64,000 nt of DNA from Bryobacteraceae bacterium. GTDB taxonomy: Bacteria; Acidobacteriota; Terriglobia; Bryobacterales; Bryobacteraceae. How positions within the stretch are numbered: position 1 is the stretch's first letter; each line of letters starts with the position of its first letter. The DNA lies in contig JAHCHE010000001.1 of assembly GCA_026129905.1 (NCBI GenBank), forward strand, positions 124,001 to 188,000, written 5' to 3'. The notes under the pieces were generated by a model, which worked only from the letters and a program-made list of their open reading frames with translations, did not search any database and had not been told where the DNA came from. Both the position numbers and the translations under genes were made by a program. Below are positions 28,943-38,259 of the stretch, piece by piece.

Positions 28943-31267
28943 TCAGAACTGAAGCTCGAAGCCGGCCCCCGGCTCATGCGAGGCTTCGAAGCGGACCAGC
29001 CGGCCGGCGGAGTTGCCTTCAAAGGCCACGCTCTCGCCGCGGGCGTTTCGAACGCTTTTCACCGGAAGCTCGCAATAGACCGCAAAGCGGATGCGCGCGC
29101 CTTCCACCCCGTCCACCGAGAAGCGCAACCGGCGGCGGCCGGCGTCCCAGTTCTCCGAAGCGCGGGCGCGGGCGCCAAGGGCGAACAGTAAGCGCGGTTT
29201 TCCCGGGGACTCGGTCATCAGAACGTGCCGGTAAGCGCCAGGACCAAGTTCCACCTTGAGGATGCCGCTCCCGGTTTCGAGCAGGCGTTCCGACAACGGC
29301 TCGTAGGCCATCCACTTCGGGCGTACTTCCACCTCGCCCGTGATGGCGGACTCGCCGGTGTTGATCAGCGTGGCCAGAACGTTCTCGCCGAGCTTGACGG
29401 TGTTCGCCGCCACCTCGGCAGGCTTCACGGCCAGGTGACCGTCGCCGCTAATGCCGAGCCGCCAGTCTCCTTTGGCCGCCTCGAGAAAGCGATAAACGTC
29501 GAAATCGTCGAAGCCGACGCGCGGTTCAAACGGGGGCCGCTCGTAATATTTCGGGAGGAAATTGATAAGGGCGGCGAAAGCCAGTCGCTGCTCGCGATTC
29601 CATTGCGACCTGGCCCACAGGAATTCGGTGGGCTCGCCGAGGCGGTAGGATGAATAGAGCCATTGCCGGCTGTGCGGGTCGAGCTTCGTGATGTCGATGC
29701 TCTCGCCGACAAGGCGAATATCCACGAGGCTGGTGACCAGCGCGGTGGCCAGCGTGTTGGTGTTGGCCTTGATGATGCCATCCGGCTTCTTCGCCTTCAC
29801 GCGGTTGTAGGCGTACGTGAGCATGTCGCGGGAACCAAGCACGGTGTGCTTGCGGAACCTGCCGCCGCAGCCGTGGCGAACGTTTTCGCAGGCCATCCGG
29901 CCGTACCAGAAGTCGATGTAGAGGCCGTCGAAGTCGTAGTCGGAAAGGGCGCGGTCGATCGTCTTTTTCCAGTGCTCGCGCCAGCCCGGCGCGCCGGGGC
30001 ACATGAGCGTGGTTTCCATCTCCGGATCATTGCGGTAAGCGGCCTCGATCGCCGGGTCGCGGAAACCGGCCGCTCCAGCCTTGGCGTATTCCGTGGTCGG
30101 CTCGATCGCCCACTCCTCCCCATGCAGGCGATGCGTCTCGGTGGCGTGGGAGAGGTCGACCAGCGTGACGTAGGGGATGATCTTCATGCCGTACTTGTGG
30201 CAAAGGTCGATGGTGCGCCGGAGGTCCGCGTCGTTCAAGGGGACATATTCGCCCGAGCGCCAGTTGGCCATGCCGACCATCAAGTCGTATCCGTTCCGGG
30301 CGAGCGTCCGGATGCGCTCCTCGTCAGGCAGCGTGAGGCTGGCCACGTGCTGGTGCGGCCCCAGGTGCGCGCCTTTGAACAGCGCGTGGTAGGGTTCGAA
30401 GCGTTTCGACGGGGTCACCGCCAGGACGAACTCGCCGCCGCGCTGCCACCCCTTGCGCGCGTAGACCAGCGTGCGGCGGACAAGAAAATTCTCCCACCGC
30501 ACACCGGCCGGTTCGCGCCGCACGATGAACATTTCGTTCTGGTCGCGCCTTGAGGTGGAGTCCAACTGGTTGTAGGTCTGCGAGCCAACGTTCCAGGTGG
30601 TCACTTCCAGGCCGCGGTTCTGGTCGCCAATCCAGATCCAGGGAAGCCAGACGCCGGCCAGCAGCTTGTCTTCCTTGTCCGCGACGGGCTGAAACAAATA
30701 GCGCGTCGTTTGGGCGGTGGACTGGTCCGGCATCCAGTTCAGGAACTTGGCGTACTCGGGACGCACAGCGCCGCCGGACAACGTCAGCCAGCGGAATGAA
30801 CAATCCGCGGTGGCGGTGTTGGTGACCGCCACCAGAACCACGCCGTCGATTGAGATGTCGTAGCTGATGCGGTAAGTCAGCGGAAACTTGTTTCCGGCCT
30901 CGCCGGCGTAGGCGCCTTCGGCCTCGATGACCACGCGCTCCGGCGCCGCGGTGACGGTCCGGACGCGGGCGGAGGTCTCGCGGCGCGCCGCATAGGTGGA
31001 GAAGTCCTGGTTGAAATGCTCGGCCAGAACCAGGTCGGGGATCGGGCCGACCGAGATCTCACGGCCGAGCACGACCACCGAGCCGATCAGTCCGTTGCCC
31101 TTGCTGAAGGCATACGAAAAGGTTTCGCCCGAGACGGTGATCGCCGCGTCCGTCTCGCGGAGTTTGAGTTCCTGATCTCCGTTCAGCGGGCGCTTGGTTT
31201 CGATTGCCGGCAGGAGAACGGCGAACGAGCAGAGTAGAAGCAATACAAGAACGCGACGTCCGGTCAT
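28943..31267 (-). CDS. Exported GH123-like (GH123_N/DUF6067-type) glycosidase-like protein
   Basis: A 774-residue exported protein. The signal peptide is VLVLLLLCSFAVLLPA. A large beta-sandwich (about 40-300) ends in LLAGVWLPWIWIGDQNRGLEVTTWN, which matches the tryptophan-rich segment of the GH123_N/DUF6067 group. A TIM-barrel-like part follows (IIPYVTLVDLSH; SDYDFDGLYIDFWYGRMACENVRHGCGG, with possible catalytic acids in the YIDFW strand), then C-terminal beta domains. It probably removes or cleaves sugars from a glycan outside the cytoplasm. The family assignment is by pattern only. It is divergent from the zinc dehydrogenase gene, with 57 bases between them. Confidence 0.7.
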   Translation of the reverse strand: MTGRRVLVLLLLCSFAVLLPAIETKRPLNGDQELKLRETDAAITVSGETFSYAFSKGNGLIGSVVVLGREISVGPIPDLVLAEHFNQDFSTYAARRETSARVRTVTAAPERVVIEAEGAYAGEAGNKFPLTYRISYDISIDGVVLVAVTNTATADCSFRWLTLSGGAVRPEYAKFLNWMPDQSTAQTTRYLFQPVADKEDKLLAGVWLPWIWIGDQNRGLEVTTWNVGSQTYNQLDSTSRRDQNEMFIVRREPAGVRWENFLVRRTLVYARKGWQRGGEFVLAVTPSKRFEPYHALFKGAHLGPHQHVASLTLPDEERIRTLARNGYDLMVGMANWRSGEYVPLNDADLRRTIDLCHKYGMKIIPYVTLVDLSHATETHRLHGEEWAIEPTTEYAKAGAAGFRDPAIEAAYRNDPEMETTLMCPGAPGWREHWKKTIDRALSDYDFDGLYIDFWYGRMACENVRHGCGGRFRKHTVLGSRDMLTYAYNRVKAKKPDGIIKANTNTLATALVTSLVDIRLVGESIDITKLDPHSRQWLYSSYRLGEPTEFLWARSQWNREQRLAFAALINFLPKYYERPPFEPRVGFDDFDVYRFLEAAKGDWRLGISGDGHLAVKPAEVAANTVKLGENVLATLINTGESAITGEVEVRPKWMAYEPLSERLLETGSGILKVELGPGAYRHVLMTESPGKPRLLFALGARARASENWDAGRRRLRFSVDGVEGARIRFAVYCELPVKSVRNARGESVAFEGNSAGRLVRFEASHEPGAGFELQF

Positions 31268-31324
31268 AATCGCCTATTGTTTCACCAACGGTTGCCGCCT
31301 GGGTCATCATGGACGTGAGGATCG

Positions 31325-32278
31325 ATGATCGCCGTTCACCTGGAAGACGGAAAGGTAGAAGTGCGGGAGGCCGCCGTGCCCCCGCGCAATGAAGGCTATG
31401 CCCTTGTGCGCGTGCTGGCGGCCGGGATCTGCAATACGGATCTCGAGCTTCAGCGCGGCTACTACGGCTTCGCCGGGCGTCCGGGCCACGAGTTTGTGGG
31501 CGAGGTGGTGGAAAGCGACGCGCCGGAACTGGCGGGGCAGCGGGTGGTGGGCGAGATCAACCTGGCGTGCGGCGCCTGCGAGTGGTGCGCCCGGGACCTC
31601 GGTCGCCATTGCCCCAACCGGACAGTGCTGGGGATCGTCGGCCATCCGGGGGCGTTCGCCGAGTACCTGACGCTGCCGAATCGGAACTTGCGCGTGGTCC
31701 CCCCAGCCGTGACGACGGAGCAGGCCGTGTTCGTCGAACCGCTGGCCGCCGCGTGCGAGATTCTGGAGCAGGCGCGGATTCCGCCGGGCGATCGCGTCGC
31801 GGTGCTGGGAGACGGCAAGCTGGGGCTGCTTGTTGGGCAGGCGCTGAAGGCCCATGGGGCGGAGGTTCACCAGTACGGACGCCACCGCGAAAAACTCGCC
31901 ATCGCGGAGCGCGCGGGAATCTGGACCCAAGCGGACGGCGACCTGCCGCCGCGATCCTACGATTGGGTTGTGGAAGCCACTGGCTCTCGCGCCGGGCTCG
32001 AAGCGGCCGCACGGATGGTCCGCCCGCGCGGAACCGTGATCATGAAATCCACCATCCACGACGCGGTGCAACTGGACACGGCGCCGTTGATCGTCGACGA
32101 GATCACGCTGATCGGTTCGCGCTGCGGCCGCTTCGAGCCCGCGCTGGACCTGCTGGAGCGCGGGGCGGTTCAGGTGGATGCGATGATTTCGGAACGGCTG
32201 CCGCTCCGGAAAGCGCCCGAGGCGTTCGAAGCGGCAGCCCGAAAAGGCGTGCTAAAGGTGCTGCTGCTGGCGGACTAA
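31325..32278 (+). CDS. Zinc-dependent medium-chain alcohol/polyol dehydrogenase
   Basis: A 317-residue MDR-family dehydrogenase. Catalytic-zinc ligands are Cys36 (GICNTD) and His55-Glu56 (GHE); the structural zinc set is complete as Cys82, Cys85, Cys88 and Cys96 (CGACEWCARDLGRHC). The nucleotide-binding region is VAVLGDGKLGLLVGQALK. MSK-type loop residues (VIMKSTIHD) and EALDLLERGAVQVD resemble sugar-alcohol and L-threonine dehydrogenase-like members. Likely substrate: a sugar or polyol released by the neighbouring glycosidase and imported by the TonB receptor. Its 3' end overlaps the receptor gene's 3' end by four bases. Confidence 0.9.
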   Translation: MIAVHLEDGKVEVREAAVPPRNEGYALVRVLAAGICNTDLELQRGYYGFAGRPGHEFVGEVVESDAPELAGQRVVGEINLACGACEWCARDLGRHCPNRTVLGIVGHPGAFAEYLTLPNRNLRVVPPAVTTEQAVFVEPLAAACEILEQARIPPGDRVAVLGDGKLGLLVGQALKAHGAEVHQYGRHREKLAIAERAGIWTQADGDLPPRSYDWVVEATGSRAGLEAAARMVRPRGTVIMKSTIHDAVQLDTAPLIVDEITLIGSRCGRFEPALDLLERGAVQVDAMISERLPLRKAPEAFEAAARKGVLKVLLLAD

Positions 32279-35200
32279 AACGTCAGCTTCAGTCCGAATT
32301 GAATGATACGTCCTTCGTTCTGCGCGCCGGCCGCCCCCTGCACGCTCGTTGTGATCCGGCCGAAGGTGTTGGGCGCGCGGATGTTCAACCCAGGGGCGCC
32401 CAGATTGACGTGGTTGAAGAAGTTAAAGAACTCCGCCCGGAACTGCAAGTTGTACCGTTCGATGAAGCGGAAGTTCTTGACGGCGGAGAAGTCCACCTGG
32501 TTCAAGCCGGGCAGGTGAATGGGCATGCGGGAGGCATCGCCGAACCGGCCGAGCGGCGTCTCGTAGAAAGCGGATGTGTTGAACCAGCGGTCGCGCGACC
32601 GTTCGGAGCGCGATAGCTGCGCGCTCTGGCCACCCACGACGCTGACGCGCGAGCCGACGCCGGTACCCGTGGTGTCGCCGACCCCGCTCAGGCTGGACGC
32701 GAACCCGGTCTGTTCGGTGATAATTGTCCCAAGCTGCCAGCCGCCAAGCATGGTCTTGACGAAAGCGTTCGACGCGTTCGCGAACAGCGGCACGTCGTAG
32801 ATCATGGCGATGGACAGGCGATGGCGAATGTCGAAGGTCGCGTCGGCCCGCTCGCCGCGGAGATTGTAGATATTCTGGATTCCTCCCAGGAAGCTGCCGC
32901 CGCCCACCGAGCTGATGTCGGCGTTGCTGAGAGCGTGCGACCACGTGTAGGCGCCGATGAAGGACAGGCCGCGGCCCATTCGGCGCTCGGCCTTGAGCTG
33001 GAGCGAGTGGTAGCTCGAGTTACCGATCGCCTTGGTGGTGCTGATGTTGTTGAAACCCGGGAATGGCCGCCGCGCCGCCACTGCCGGTACGCCGGGACCG
33101 GGAGTAACCACCTCAAGGGGTCGATTCCCGTCAAACGTTAGCGTCAGATTCGTGCCTTTCGAACCGACATACCCGGCGTCAAGGTAGATGTCGCCGAAGA
33201 CCTTCTTTTGCAGGGTGAGGTTCCACTGCTGCGTATAGGAACTCTTTTGATGCGGATCCCAGGCGCCGGAACCGAACAGACCGACGACTGTGTTGCCGGA
33301 CGTGCGAAACGTCTCTTCTACCTGAATCGGGTTGTTGAACGTACTGCTGAAGCTGAACGTCTGAACGATCGGGGGATTCAGCGTCAGGGTAGTCCAGGTG
33401 TTGGTGATTTCCGGGAAGAAGTACATGCCATAGCCGCCGCGAACCACCATATCCTTGGAGCGGGGGAACTTGTAGGCGAAGCCGATGCGCGGCCCGAAGT
33501 CGTTCTTGTCACCATACACCAGCGACTCGGGCACGCCCTGCGTATCGGGGATGTTGTCGAAGCCGTGATAGATCTGGCGCGAGGGGACGAAGCCTGGCAC
33601 GGCGCCGTTCAACTCGAAATTCGTGAGCTTGCCGCGCTGCCTGGGCGGGGCGAAGTACTCGTAGCGGAGGCCGTAGTTGAGGGTGAGGTTCTGGGTCACC
33701 TTCCAGTCGTCCTGGAAGTAATAAGCCTGCCACCAGTTGTTGAGGCGGGTCGCGAAGGGCTCCACCGACGTTCCCGCGCCGGTGGCCAAACCGAGCAGGA
33801 AGGCCGCGAAGCCATGTTCCCTTACCGGCGCTACGCCGCCGGAGACCGTGCGTCCGTCGAAGGAATAGGAACTGCGCGCATTGACGGCTTCATCGAAGGT
33901 CCAGTTGCGGCGCGCCACCGTTGCGCCGACCTTGATCGAGTGTGTTCCCTTCGTGATCGAAACATTGTCCGAGACTTGCCATAGCTGGTTCAGACGATCG
34001 CGAGGGCCAATGCCGCGGGTGGTGGGGAAATCGTAACCGGCGCCGCCGAAAGTCGGATAGCCGAAGTTGCGCGGATCGGAGGAGACGCCGTTCAGGCCGA
34101 TGATGTTCGCGACATCGAAAGCCGGGTTGTTGGTAGTGCCGAAGAACTCGTGCTCGAAGAACCGGTGCCAGCCGAGCCGGACTTCATTGACCATGCTGGG
34201 GGAGAAGACGTGCGTATCGCTGAGGCTGGCATTCTGTCCCCGTGCCCGGTTACCGCGGGTATCGGCCGGGAATAGCGGGACCGTGTCATCCGTCTGGATG
34301 TTGTACATGTAGCTGCCGTAGATCGTGTTGCGGTCGGAGATATGGTGATCGACGCGCGTGATGTACTGGTCCTGATCGATGGGGGCGGAAGCGCGGGGCC
34401 CCCGGTAGTTGATGGCGGCTTCACCGGCGTTCGGCTGCGGCACGAACTCGAGGAACTTCTTAGCGTAATTGCGAATACGGTCGGCTGGAATCCGGTTGCC
34501 AGGAAAGGGCTGACCGGTCTCCGGATCGATAATGACCGCGGAGGACGACGAGAAGTCGCCCGAGCGGTAGGCCGTGGGCGCAACGAAGGCCGTCCCGCCG
34601 AAACTGCCCGAGAGGAGCCGGCCGGACTCCCAGTTAAAGAAGCCGAAGGTTCGATTCTTGAGTATGGGACCGCCCAGGTTGGCGCCGTACTGATTCCGGT
34701 TCAGCCGCGGCGGAGCGGCGTTCGGACTGTAAGGCTGGAAAGGCGCCAGCGCGGCGAAGGCGTCATTGCGGTTGAACCACCAGGCGCCGCCATGATAATC
34801 GTTGGTGCCGCCTTTGGTGGTGAGGTTCACCTGTCCCCCGGGAGCGCCGCCGACCTCGGCGGAGTACGTACTGCTCTGCACCTTGAACTCCTGGATGGCG
34901 TCCACCGACGGCGAGAAGCTGAAGCTGTAGCTGTCGAGGTCCATCGCCTCGATGCCGTCGTAGTAGAAGCGGTTCTGCGTGTCGCGGGCGCCGTTGGCGG
35001 ACATGCCCACGTCTTGCCCGACCGCGCCGCGGCGGCGGCGAACCGTAATCGAACCGGGCGTGCCCGGGTTTACGCCGGGCGTCAACAGCGCAAGCTGCAC
35101 AAACGATCGGCCGTTGAGCGGCAGTTCGGCGATCTTCTGGCTGTCGATGACCGTGCCAACCGTCGCGTCCTGCGTTTGCAGACCGATGGCCTCGGCCTGG

Positions 35201-35562
35201 ACTTCGACCGTTTCCGTCACCTGACCAACGTTGAGGTTGACGTCGATGCGCGCCGTCTGATCGACGAAAAGCCGGAAACGGCTGACCTCGGCTTTCTGGA
35301 AGCCGGCTTTCTCGACGCTAAGCGTATAGGTTGCGATGGGGAGGAACGGAAACTCGTAATTTCCGGCCTCATTGGTGGTCGTGGAACGAGCCTGCCCGGT
35401 GTCGACGTTCGAGATCGTCACCGACGCGGCCGGAACCGCGGCGCCGGTCGGATCTGTGACCGTACCGAGCACCCTGGCGGTAATCGCTTGTCCGCGCAGG
35501 TCGCCCGCCATGAACACGGACGCCGCAATCGCACTAAACAGTAAAGTTCTGATAGCTTTCAT
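32275..35562 (-). CDS. TonB-dependent receptor with CarboxypepD_reg-like N-terminal domain (Oar-like)
   Basis: A 1095-residue outer-membrane protein. After a signal peptide (RTLLFSAIAASVFMAGDLRG) comes a carboxypeptidase-regulatory-like beta-sandwich (about 22-105; GTVTDPTGAAVPAASVTISN), then a plug domain with SFVQLALLTPGVNPGTPG, and a long barrel ending in Phe (LKLTF). This is the Oar-like type greatly expanded in Acidobacteria, probably importing carbohydrate fragments. The ATG at 35562 follows AAAGGGGG; the nine codons further upstream lack a binding site. A good promoter lies at 35589-35618, giving a leader of about 20 bases. Confidence 0.93.
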   Translation of the reverse strand: MKAIRTLLFSAIAASVFMAGDLRGQAITARVLGTVTDPTGAAVPAASVTISNVDTGQARSTTTNEAGNYEFPFLPIATYTLSVEKAGFQKAEVSRFRLFVDQTARIDVNLNVGQVTETVEVQAEAIGLQTQDATVGTVIDSQKIAELPLNGRSFVQLALLTPGVNPGTPGSITVRRRRGAVGQDVGMSANGARDTQNRFYYDGIEAMDLDSYSFSFSPSVDAIQEFKVQSSTYSAEVGGAPGGQVNLTTKGGTNDYHGGAWWFNRNDAFAALAPFQPYSPNAAPPRLNRNQYGANLGGPILKNRTFGFFNWESGRLLSGSFGGTAFVAPTAYRSGDFSSSSAVIIDPETGQPFPGNRIPADRIRNYAKKFLEFVPQPNAGEAAINYRGPRASAPIDQDQYITRVDHHISDRNTIYGSYMYNIQTDDTVPLFPADTRGNRARGQNASLSDTHVFSPSMVNEVRLGWHRFFEHEFFGTTNNPAFDVANIIGLNGVSSDPRNFGYPTFGGAGYDFPTTRGIGPRDRLNQLWQVSDNVSITKGTHSIKVGATVARRNWTFDEAVNARSSYSFDGRTVSGGVAPVREHGFAAFLLGLATGAGTSVEPFATRLNNWWQAYYFQDDWKVTQNLTLNYGLRYEYFAPPRQRGKLTNFELNGAVPGFVPSRQIYHGFDNIPDTQGVPESLVYGDKNDFGPRIGFAYKFPRSKDMVVRGGYGMYFFPEITNTWTTLTLNPPIVQTFSFSSTFNNPIQVEETFRTSGNTVVGLFGSGAWDPHQKSSYTQQWNLTLQKKVFGDIYLDAGYVGSKGTNLTLTFDGNRPLEVVTPGPGVPAVAARRPFPGFNNISTTKAIGNSSYHSLQLKAERRMGRGLSFIGAYTWSHALSNADISSVGGGSFLGGIQNIYNLRGERADATFDIRHRLSIAMIYDVPLFANASNAFVKTMLGGWQLGTIITEQTGFASSLSGVGDTTGTGVGSRVSVVGGQSAQLSRSERSRDRWFNTSAFYETPLGRFGDASRMPIHLPGLNQVDFSAVKNFRFIERYNLQFRAEFFNFFNHVNLGAPGLNIRAPNTFGRITTSVQGAAGAQNEGRIIQFGLKLTF

Positions 35563-35588
35563 GGGAACCCCCTTTCCCGATGAGGCCA

Positions 35589-35618
35589 ATTATAGGGCGC
35601 CCTCCTTGCGGGAGTAAA
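35589..35618 (-). promoter_or_regulatory. Promoter of the TonB-dependent receptor
   Basis: On the minus strand TTTACT and a perfect TATAAT are 18 bases apart, and the predicted transcription start is about 20 bases before the receptor ATG. Confidence 0.6.
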
Positions 35619-35747
35619 GGCAACGAAGATGTTTCTTTTGCGTCCGCGCGGCTGACGCAGGACAGGGCCGGAGCGTGGCTCCGGCGCGGGCCGCCGCGAA
35701 TCGCCGCAATAGCTTAAAAACACTAGACAAAATCGCTTGACAGGGCC

Positions 35748-35776
35748 TTGTCCGCCAAACGAAACCGAAATATAAT
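35748..35776 (+). promoter_or_regulatory. Promoter of the RidA-like gene
   Basis: TTGTCC and TATAAT are separated by exactly 17 bases. The leader to the GTG at 35877 is about 95 bases and contains CCGGAGCAG twice (about 35822 and 35848). The rest of this 314-base divergent region shows nothing further that I can support. Confidence 0.6.
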
Positions 35777-35876
35777 GATTAGGTATCAAGGGTCTTTAAG
35801 TCCTGAATGTGACGTGCCGCTCCGGAGCAGGGCGTCGGCAGACCTGCCGGAGCAGACAGTATATTGGAGGTATTAA

Positions 35877-36356
35877 GTGCTGACGTTCGACGAAGTCCTC
35901 GCGGAGATCCAAGACGCCACCATGACGAAGAAAGCCATGAGCGCACCCGACGTGTTGAACGAGGCGTACTGCTACGGCAGCGCGTTCTCGCGGGGGATGC
36001 GCCTCGACCTGAACGGGCTCGTAATCCTTTTAATCTCGGGCACCGCCAGCGTGGATGAGGCGGGCAAGACGGTGCATGTCGGCGATATCCGCGCCCAGTG
36101 CCGGCGTACCTTCCAAAACATCACCCGGTTGCTGGAGTCCGAGGGCGCCACGTGGAAGGACATCGTTCGGACAACCTGCTATCTGCGGGACATCGATCGC
36201 GACTACAAGGAGTTCAACGAGGAGCGGACGCGCTTCTACGACGAACAGGAGCTGAACCCGTATCCCGCCTCTACCGGGATTCAGGCGAAGCTTTGCCGGC
36301 CGGATCTCCTGGTGGAAATCGAAGCGATCGCGATCTTCAAGCGCGAGAAGCTGTAG
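35877..36356 (+). CDS. RidA/YjgF/YER057c/UK114 family protein
   Basis: A 159-residue protein of the RidA family: ISGTASVDEAGKTVHVGDIRAQCRRTFQNITRLLESEGATWKDIVRTTCYLRDI and YPASTGIQAKLCRPDLLVEIEAIAIF follow the family order, including the active-site Arg/Lys position before the C-terminal glutamate strand. RidA proteins hydrolyse reactive enamine/imine intermediates; the broader family includes other deaminases. The N-terminus is about 25 residues longer than typical and reads as a regular start from GTG at 35877 with TTGGAGG upstream; ATG at 35922 is an alternative. It is convergent with the TIM-barrel gene, overlapping its 3' end by 20 bases. Confidence 0.88.
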   Translation: MLTFDEVLAEIQDATMTKKAMSAPDVLNEAYCYGSAFSRGMRLDLNGLVILLISGTASVDEAGKTVHVGDIRAQCRRTFQNITRLLESEGATWKDIVRTTCYLRDIDRDYKEFNEERTRFYDEQELNPYPASTGIQAKLCRPDLLVEIEAIAIFKREKL

Positions 36357-37254
36357 TCGCCCCGAGGGGCCTCCGCGGCCAGTGGCGGGCGATCTTCTCG
36401 CGCAGGAACATGACGCTGCGGCGCATCTGGTCAAGACCCTCGACGCCGTCTTCGATGCTGATCCAGCCGTTGAAGCCCGCTTCGGCGAGCAGGGAGAAGA
36501 TCGCGTCGTAATCGTTCAGCCCCTCACCAATGACGCCGTGCCGGAGGCGCTTCGCGTAGCCGGCGCTGTCTTCCTCGCGGCGCAGATCCTCGAGCGTACC
36601 TTCGGCGAGGTATCGGTCGCTGGCGTGCATCGTGACGACGCGGTGGCGGACTCGGCGCAACAGCTCGAGGGGATCTTCTCCGGCCAGGATCGTATTGCTC
36701 GGGTCGTAGTTGACGCCGAAGTGGGGTGAGCGAATCCGATCGATCAGTTCGCAGAATACGTCCATCCTCTGGGCGAATTCGGGGTAATGCCAGTAGTTGT
36801 CCTTGTAGTGATTCTCGATGATCAGGGTTACGCCGGCCGCGGCGGCGTGCGGCAGGCAAGCCTCGATCGATTCCGTGACGTAACGCAGGCCGTCCTCGCG
36901 CGAGACTTCCGGACGGCGCTGGCCGGAAAGGACGCGGCAGTACTGGCCGCCCAGTTCCACCGTCATGTCGATCCAACGCTTTTCGTTATCCACTTGCCGC
37001 CGCCGGTAGTCCGGATCCGGATGGGTGAAATCCGGCGAGCAGCAGAACATCGGGATGGAGACGCCCTCCTCGGCGGCGATGCGACGGGCTTCGGCGCAGC
37101 CGCCCGGCTTTTGCAGATCGAGCATGCCGGCGTAGAACTCGAGTCCGTCGACGCCCAGCGCGGCGCCCTCGACGATCCATTCGCGCACCGTCATCGTGCC
37201 GTCGACGCACAGATGGTCCATGAAGGCCTTGGGAAAAGCGGCTAGCTTCGGCAT
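36337..37254 (-). CDS. TIM-barrel sugar phosphate isomerase/epimerase
   Basis: A 305-residue xylose-isomerase-like TIM barrel (AP-endonuclease-2 family). Metal-site residues are visible: Glu in GVTLIIENHYKDN, Asp/Asn in FGVNYDPSNT, His in RVVTMHASD and Glu in GWISIEDGVEG. Members include L-xylulose/L-ribulose-5-phosphate 3-epimerases (UlaE/SgaU), tagatose epimerases and inosose isomerases. Its start overlaps the stop of the HUMPS-family gene (TGATG), so the two are co-translated and should act in one pathway. The open frame extends 113 codons upstream, but that part only reads across the coding sequence of the neighbour in another frame. Confidence 0.88.
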   Translation of the reverse strand: MPKLAAFPKAFMDHLCVDGTMTVREWIVEGAALGVDGLEFYAGMLDLQKPGGCAEARRIAAEEGVSIPMFCCSPDFTHPDPDYRRRQVDNEKRWIDMTVELGGQYCRVLSGQRRPEVSREDGLRYVTESIEACLPHAAAAGVTLIIENHYKDNYWHYPEFAQRMDVFCELIDRIRSPHFGVNYDPSNTILAGEDPLELLRRVRHRVVTMHASDRYLAEGTLEDLRREEDSAGYAKRLRHGVIGEGLNDYDAIFSLLAEAGFNGWISIEDGVEGLDQMRRSVMFLREKIARHWPRRPLGATTASRA

Positions 37255-37964
37255 CAGCGACTTCCTTTCACGGCGACGTCGCCGTAGGCATGCACGCGAT
37301 CGCAGATCAACCGGAGCGAATCTTCCACCCTTCCGCTGGCGGCTTTGAACGCGTCGGCGTCGATGGTCAGCGGAGCGCCGATGACCACCAGCGGCGCGCC
37401 GTATTCCGGCGTGCGCACCGCCTGCTCGATGCTCAGGCCGCCGACGGCTTGCACGGGCACGGTGACAGCGGCGACAACCTCGCGGAGCCGGTCGAGCGGG
37501 CTCGGCATCGGCAGGCCTCGGGCCGCGATACCGCGGCGATGATCGTAGCCGACGTGGTGGACGATGTAATCGCAGCCCAGCTCTTCCAGCCACCGGGAGG
37601 CCGCCACCACGTCGTCGCAGGCCATGTTGTCGCCCATCACTCCGACGCCGTAATCGCGGCCCGCCTTCACCACCTCCACGATGGTCTCCTGATGGGCGCG
37701 CGCCATCACGACAACGTGCGTGGCGCCGGCCTTAGCCATCATCTCCGCTTCCAGATAGCCGCCGTCCATGGTCTTGAGGTCGGCGACGATTGGGGTGGCG
37801 GGAAAACGCTCGCGGAGGGCGCGGACGCCGTGGAGGCCTTCGGCCAGGATCAACGGGGTCCCGGCCTCGATCCAGTCGACGCCGGCGCGCAGAGCCATTT
37901 CCGCGGTGTCGAGAGCTTCGGCGACGCTGGTGAGGTCGAGGGAAATCTGCACGATGGGACGCAT
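37254..37964 (-). CDS. HUMPS-family enzyme (hexulose-6-phosphate synthase / 3-keto-L-gulonate-6-P decarboxylase-like)
   Basis: A 236-residue TIM barrel of the orotidine-5'-phosphate decarboxylase suprafamily. The metal-binding D-x-K-x-x-D motif is intact (ADLKTMDGGYLEAEMMAKAGA, Asp62, Lys64, Asp67), as is DYIVHHVGYD and the phosphate-binding end VQAVGGLSIEQ/PLVVIGAPLT. D-arabino-hexulose-6-phosphate synthase and 3-keto-L-gulonate-6-phosphate decarboxylase (UlaD) share this motif and cannot be separated by eye. The coupled epimerase-like gene downstream resembles the UlaD-UlaE order of ascorbate/keto-gulonate catabolism. ATG at 37964 starts the family-like MRPIVQISLD; GTG at 37988 would add eight residues. 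Confidence 0.87.
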   Translation of the reverse strand: MRPIVQISLDLTSVAEALDTAEMALRAGVDWIEAGTPLILAEGLHGVRALRERFPATPIVADLKTMDGGYLEAEMMAKAGATHVVVMARAHQETIVEVVKAGRDYGVGVMGDNMACDDVVAASRWLEELGCDYIVHHVGYDHRRGIAARGLPMPSPLDRLREVVAAVTVPVQAVGGLSIEQAVRTPEYGAPLVVIGAPLTIDADAFKAASGRVEDSLRLICDRVHAYGDVAVKGSR

Positions 37965-38259
37965 GAGGATTCCGTGGCGGCGAACCAATTATTACATGGC
38001 GGGGGACGTGGCGGAGCCTCTCTTCCGCGCCCGCGGCCGCCCGGCGGTTGACTCGCGGACAGTCTCCGCAATTCTCCGCGAAAATGCTGGGAAAGAGATA
38101 AAGGAATTCTCCGTAAAGAGTGGAGGAATTCTGACAACTCCGTACGGTTGTCGGTAATGGGTGGCCCGTCGCCAAGACAAGTCTGGCGCGCAATCGGGAT
38201 TTGAGGTTCCTGGAGCACCGGGGCAGCGGACATTGGGCATTGAACGGAGTTGTTTCCGC
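37965..38259. other. Divergent intergenic region before the tubulin-like operon
   Basis: It holds no gene that I can support. Three ATTCT half-sites recur (38071, 38106, 38128), two of them as ATTCTCCG, and a 20-base inverted repeat lies at 38133-38152. These may be regulator sites for the operon that begins downstream. Confidence 0.45.
38133..38152 (+). promoter_or_regulatory. Inverted repeat GACAAC-N8-GTTGTC
   Basis: Two perfect 6-base arms are separated by eight bases, a typical dimeric-regulator spacing, about 110 bases upstream of the -35 hexamer of the tubulin-like operon. Confidence 0.35.

Noticed and set aside
35737-35776. TTGACA and TATAAT before the RidA-like gene as a pair
   Set aside because: They are 28 bases apart, too far for sigma70; TTGTCC at 35748 with 17-base spacing is the better partner.
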